This document shows, in pieces, positions 13,438-15,327 of a stretch of DNA of 15,327 bases. The notes under the pieces were generated by a model. The model made no database searches. It saw nothing but the letters and a program-made list of their open reading frames with translations, and had not been told where the DNA came from. The position numbers were made by a program, and so were the translations under genes. This DNA comes from an uncultured Collinsella sp. (lineage in GTDB: Bacteria; Actinomycetota; Coriobacteriia; Coriobacteriales; Coriobacteriaceae): the NCBI GenBank assembly GCA_959026535.1, contig CAUFMB010000049.1, positions 1-15,327 on the forward strand, given 5' to 3'. Position 1 is the stretch's first letter. The number at the start of each line of letters is the position of its first letter.

Positions 13438-14661
13438 ATGGCAAACAAGAAAAAGAACTCCGAGGCCGCGCCGACGCCCGAGCAGCAGGCTCGCGCTGCC
13501 TCCAGCTCTCGTAAGAAGCAGCGCAAGACGTACGTGTCTAAGACCGTCAAGATCGTCCTGGTGGTTATCGGCGTGCTGGCAATGCTGCTTTCCGTCTCGG
13601 CCATGGCGTGCTCCGGCCTGATGTCGCAGACCGAAAGCACCAACTCGGGCTATAAGCTCACCGGTGGTGTCGCCGCTACCATCAACGGCACCAACCTCAC
13701 CGAGGACACCGTGACCAAGCAGATCATGAGCATGCGCACGTCCTATGGCTACACCAAGGACAAGGACTGGGCGCAGTATCTGGTCGACAACGACCTCACA
13801 CCCAAAAAGTACCGCAAGCAGCTCATCGATTCCTACACGCAGCAGATTCTGCTTCAGCAGGCGCAGAAGGAAAACGGCGTGACGGTGTCGGACGAGGAGG
13901 TCGAGAAGGCATGGAAGGACGCGTGCAAGAGCGCGGGCGGTGCCAAGACCTTTAAGAAGACCCTTAAGACCTACGGCTATACCGAGGACACCTACAAGGA
14001 CTCGCTCAAGGAGAGCCTGGCACAGCAAAAGCTTAAGGATGCCGTGGCGCCCACCAGCAAGCCCAAGGACAGCGAGATCGTCGATTACATCAACGAGAAT
14101 CTGTCTAACTACAACGATGCCCGCCGCTCGTCGAACATCCTGATCAAGGTCGATTCCGACGCATCTGACGAGGACAAGGCCGCCGCCAAGGCCAAGGCAC
14201 AGGAGTGCCTGGACAAGATCAACTCCGGCGAGCTGAGCTTTGAGGACGCCGTGGAGCAGTATTCCGACGACACTGGCTCCAAGGAGAAGAAGGGCGATGT
14301 GGGTTGGGATAAGCTCACTACCTTCGTCGACAGCTATCAGACGGCGCTCGAGGGCCTCAGCAAGGGCGATGTGAGCGACGTGGTTGAGTCGACGTACGGT
14401 TATCATGTCATCAAGTGCACCGACTACTTCCATGTCGATAGCCAGGTCGATGACATCAAGCAGGTACCCAAGGACATCAAGAAGTATGTTTCCAACGTGG
14501 TGAAGACGCAGGCGGCCAGTACTGCATACAGCGAGTGGCTGGAACAGTACAAGAAGGACGCCGACATCACCGTCAACCCCATGCCCAAGGACGTGCCCTA
14601 TAACGTGAGTCTGAAGGGCGTCACCAAGAGTTCGACCGACGATTCGTCGACGACTGAGTAA
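13438..14661 (+). CDS. Membrane-anchored parvulin-type peptidyl-prolyl isomerase (PrsA/SurA-like foldase)
   Basis: Probably an extracytoplasmic chaperone that helps exported proteins fold by proline cis-trans isomerisation. The 407-residue product has a basic cytoplasmic N-terminus (1-35), a membrane helix (36-57), a SurA_N-like helical chaperone region (about 74-205), and a parvulin domain (about 228-333, from RRSSNILIKVDS to GYHVIKCTDY, with the usual FEDAVEQYSDD and GDVGW). A C-terminal helical part and Ser/Thr/Asp-rich tail follow. Cys58 ends the helix as SAMAC, a poor lipobox because Met is at -2, so it may be a signal anchor rather than a lipoprotein. The ATG at 13438 follows GAAAGG. 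The YqeY gene follows after 54 bases, possibly in the same transcript. Confidence 0.88.
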   Translation: MANKKKNSEAAPTPEQQARAASSSRKKQRKTYVSKTVKIVLVVIGVLAMLLSVSAMACSGLMSQTESTNSGYKLTGGVAATINGTNLTEDTVTKQIMSMRTSYGYTKDKDWAQYLVDNDLTPKKYRKQLIDSYTQQILLQQAQKENGVTVSDEEVEKAWKDACKSAGGAKTFKKTLKTYGYTEDTYKDSLKESLAQQKLKDAVAPTSKPKDSEIVDYINENLSNYNDARRSSNILIKVDSDASDEDKAAAKAKAQECLDKINSGELSFEDAVEQYSDDTGSKEKKGDVGWDKLTTFVDSYQTALEGLSKGDVSDVVESTYGYHVIKCTDYFHVDSQVDDIKQVPKDIKKYVSNVVKTQAASTAYSEWLEQYKKDADITVNPMPKDVPYNVSLKGVTKSSTDDSSTTE

Positions 14662-14666
14662 TCATG

Positions 14667-14692
14667 GGGCGGTGCTCATGCGAGCGCCGCCC
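14667..14692 (+). terminator. Intercistronic hairpin between the foldase and YqeY genes
   Basis: GGGCGGTGCTC (14667-14677) pairs with GAGCGCCGCCC (14682-14692) over 11 positions with one G-U pair and loop ATGC. There is no T-tract (ACGCTATT follows), so it is a weak terminator at best. It may be an mRNA stability or processing hairpin between co-transcribed genes. Confidence 0.45.
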
Positions 14693-14715
14693 ACGCTATT
14701 GAGGAGGATTTGCAG

Positions 14716-15159
14716 ATGACCAACGAAGAGCTGCAGCAGGAAATGATCGCCGCCATGAAGGCCAAGGATAAGGTTCGCCTGTCCATCATCCGCCAGGTCA
14801 AGGCCGAGGTGAAGAATATCGAGGTTAACGAGCGCCGCGACGTGACCGAGGAAGACGTCAACAGCATGATCAAGCGTCTGATTAAGCAGACGAGCGAGAC
14901 GCTGGAGATGTCCATTAAGGCCGGTACCGACCAAGACCGTACCGACAACCTGACCGAGCAGGTCAAGATTCTGGAGAGCCTGCTGCCCGCACAGGTTTCG
15001 GGCGAGGAGCTCGAGGCTCTGATCGAGCAGGTCATCGCCGAGCTGGGCGCCACGTCCAAGAAGCAGATGGGCCAGGTCATGGGAGCACTCGGCAAGGCCA
15101 CCGGCGGTAACTTTGATAAGCCTGCCGCGGCAAAGATCGTCGGCGCAAAGCTCGCGTAG
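14716..15159 (+). CDS. yqeY: GatB/YqeY domain protein
   Basis: The 147-residue product matches the stand-alone YqeY family throughout: an N-terminal helical part with KDKVRLSIIRQVKAEVKNIEV (residues 17-37), then QVKILESLLPAQVSGEELEALI and the C-terminal QMGQVMGALGKATGGNFD. The C-terminal half resembles the tRNA-binding tail of GatB, the amidotransferase that corrects Gln- or Asn-tRNA, but the function of stand-alone YqeY is not firmly known. The ATG at 14716 follows GAGGAGG (14701-14707); an in-frame TTG at 14710 is too close to that site. A terminator follows directly. Confidence 0.94.
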   Translation: MTNEELQQEMIAAMKAKDKVRLSIIRQVKAEVKNIEVNERRDVTEEDVNSMIKRLIKQTSETLEMSIKAGTDQDRTDNLTEQVKILESLLPAQVSGEELEALIEQVIAELGATSKKQMGQVMGALGKATGGNFDKPAAAKIVGAKLA

Positions 15160-15188
15160 GGGCCGAGCGGCATATAGTTGATGTTGAG

Positions 15189-15222
15189 GGGGCGTGGCCA
15201 TTGCGGTCGCGCCCCTTCATTT
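15189..15222 (+). terminator. Terminator after yqeY
   Basis: GGGGCGTGGCC (15189-15199) pairs with GGTCGCGCCCC (15205-15215) over 11 positions with two G-U pairs and a five-base loop, followed by TTCATTT. It lies 29 bases after the yqeY stop. Confidence 0.75.
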
Positions 15223-15258
15223 CACGTCACCTTGCTCGCGTGTACGGGTTTTCGCTGA

Positions 15259-15289
15259 CTTGTGCTCAACAAGGGGGTGTTCCTATAGT
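15259..15289 (+). promoter_or_regulatory. Possible promoter for a gene beyond the window
   Basis: TTGTGC (15260-15265) and TATAGT (15284-15289) are spaced by 18 bases and resemble a -35/-10 pair. CTTGT-GCTCA-ACAAG (15259-15273) is a perfect inverted repeat over the -35. No start codon with a ribosome site follows before the edge. Confidence 0.35.
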
Positions 15290-15327
15290 TTTGTCAACTG
15301 GGAAATGCTCTCCGTGCGACCGAATCG

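Noticed and set aside
12754..14433. A 559-codon minus-strand open frame spanning the EIIA gene, the repeat gap and most of the foldase gene
   Set aside because: It crosses two well-supported plus-strand genes and their intergenic repeats; its composition is that of an antisense shadow.

Overview
The window reads as a chromosomal segment of a high-GC actinobacterium, most likely class Coriobacteriia and close to Collinsella. This rests on GC-rich codon use, the gene complement (B. subtilis-type [4Fe-4S] PurF, class B sortase, PF06541-type membrane protein) and short GGGACAGG palindromes that I associate with that group. No rRNA, tRNA, CRISPR array, phage or intact insertion sequence is visible. 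It is mostly housekeeping nucleotide metabolism, with unusual structure between the genes.

Layout. Positions 1-214 are the leader of carAB and contain a strong match to a PyrR-binding RNA hairpin whose lower stem includes the carA Shine-Dalgarno. carA (215-1654) and carB (1656-4970) encode carbamoyl-phosphate synthetase. The gap 4971-5415 holds three hairpins in about 350 bp. The two outer ones have perfect stems of 22 and 32 bp with unrelated sequence, but share a conserved loop core in opposite orientation. purE (5416-5880), a class B sortase (5916-6914) and a MoaE-like protein (6918-7367) follow on the plus strand and end at a bidirectional terminator. A convergent gene on the minus strand (7474-8703) encodes a PF06541-like multi-pass membrane protein.

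After the divergent gap 8704-8999 come purF (9000-10670), then purM and purN (10828-12622), which overlap by 11 bases and end at a clear terminator. A stand-alone PTS EIIA (12775-13239), a repeat-rich gap, a PrsA-like parvulin foldase (13438-14661) and a YqeY protein (14716-15159) with its terminator complete the window. The last ~100 bases hold only a possible promoter for a gene beyond the edge.

How the genes fit together. CarAB makes carbamoyl phosphate for pyrimidines and arginine, and its leader predicts repression by pyrimidine nucleotides through PyrR. PurF, PurN, PurM and PurE carry out steps 1, 3, 5 and the carboxylation step of purine synthesis. CarA and PurF are both glutamine amidotransferases, and both carry extra segments in their glutaminase domains. 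The sortase, foldase and membrane protein serve the cell envelope. The strongest candidate for something undescribed is the hairpin family between carB and purE.
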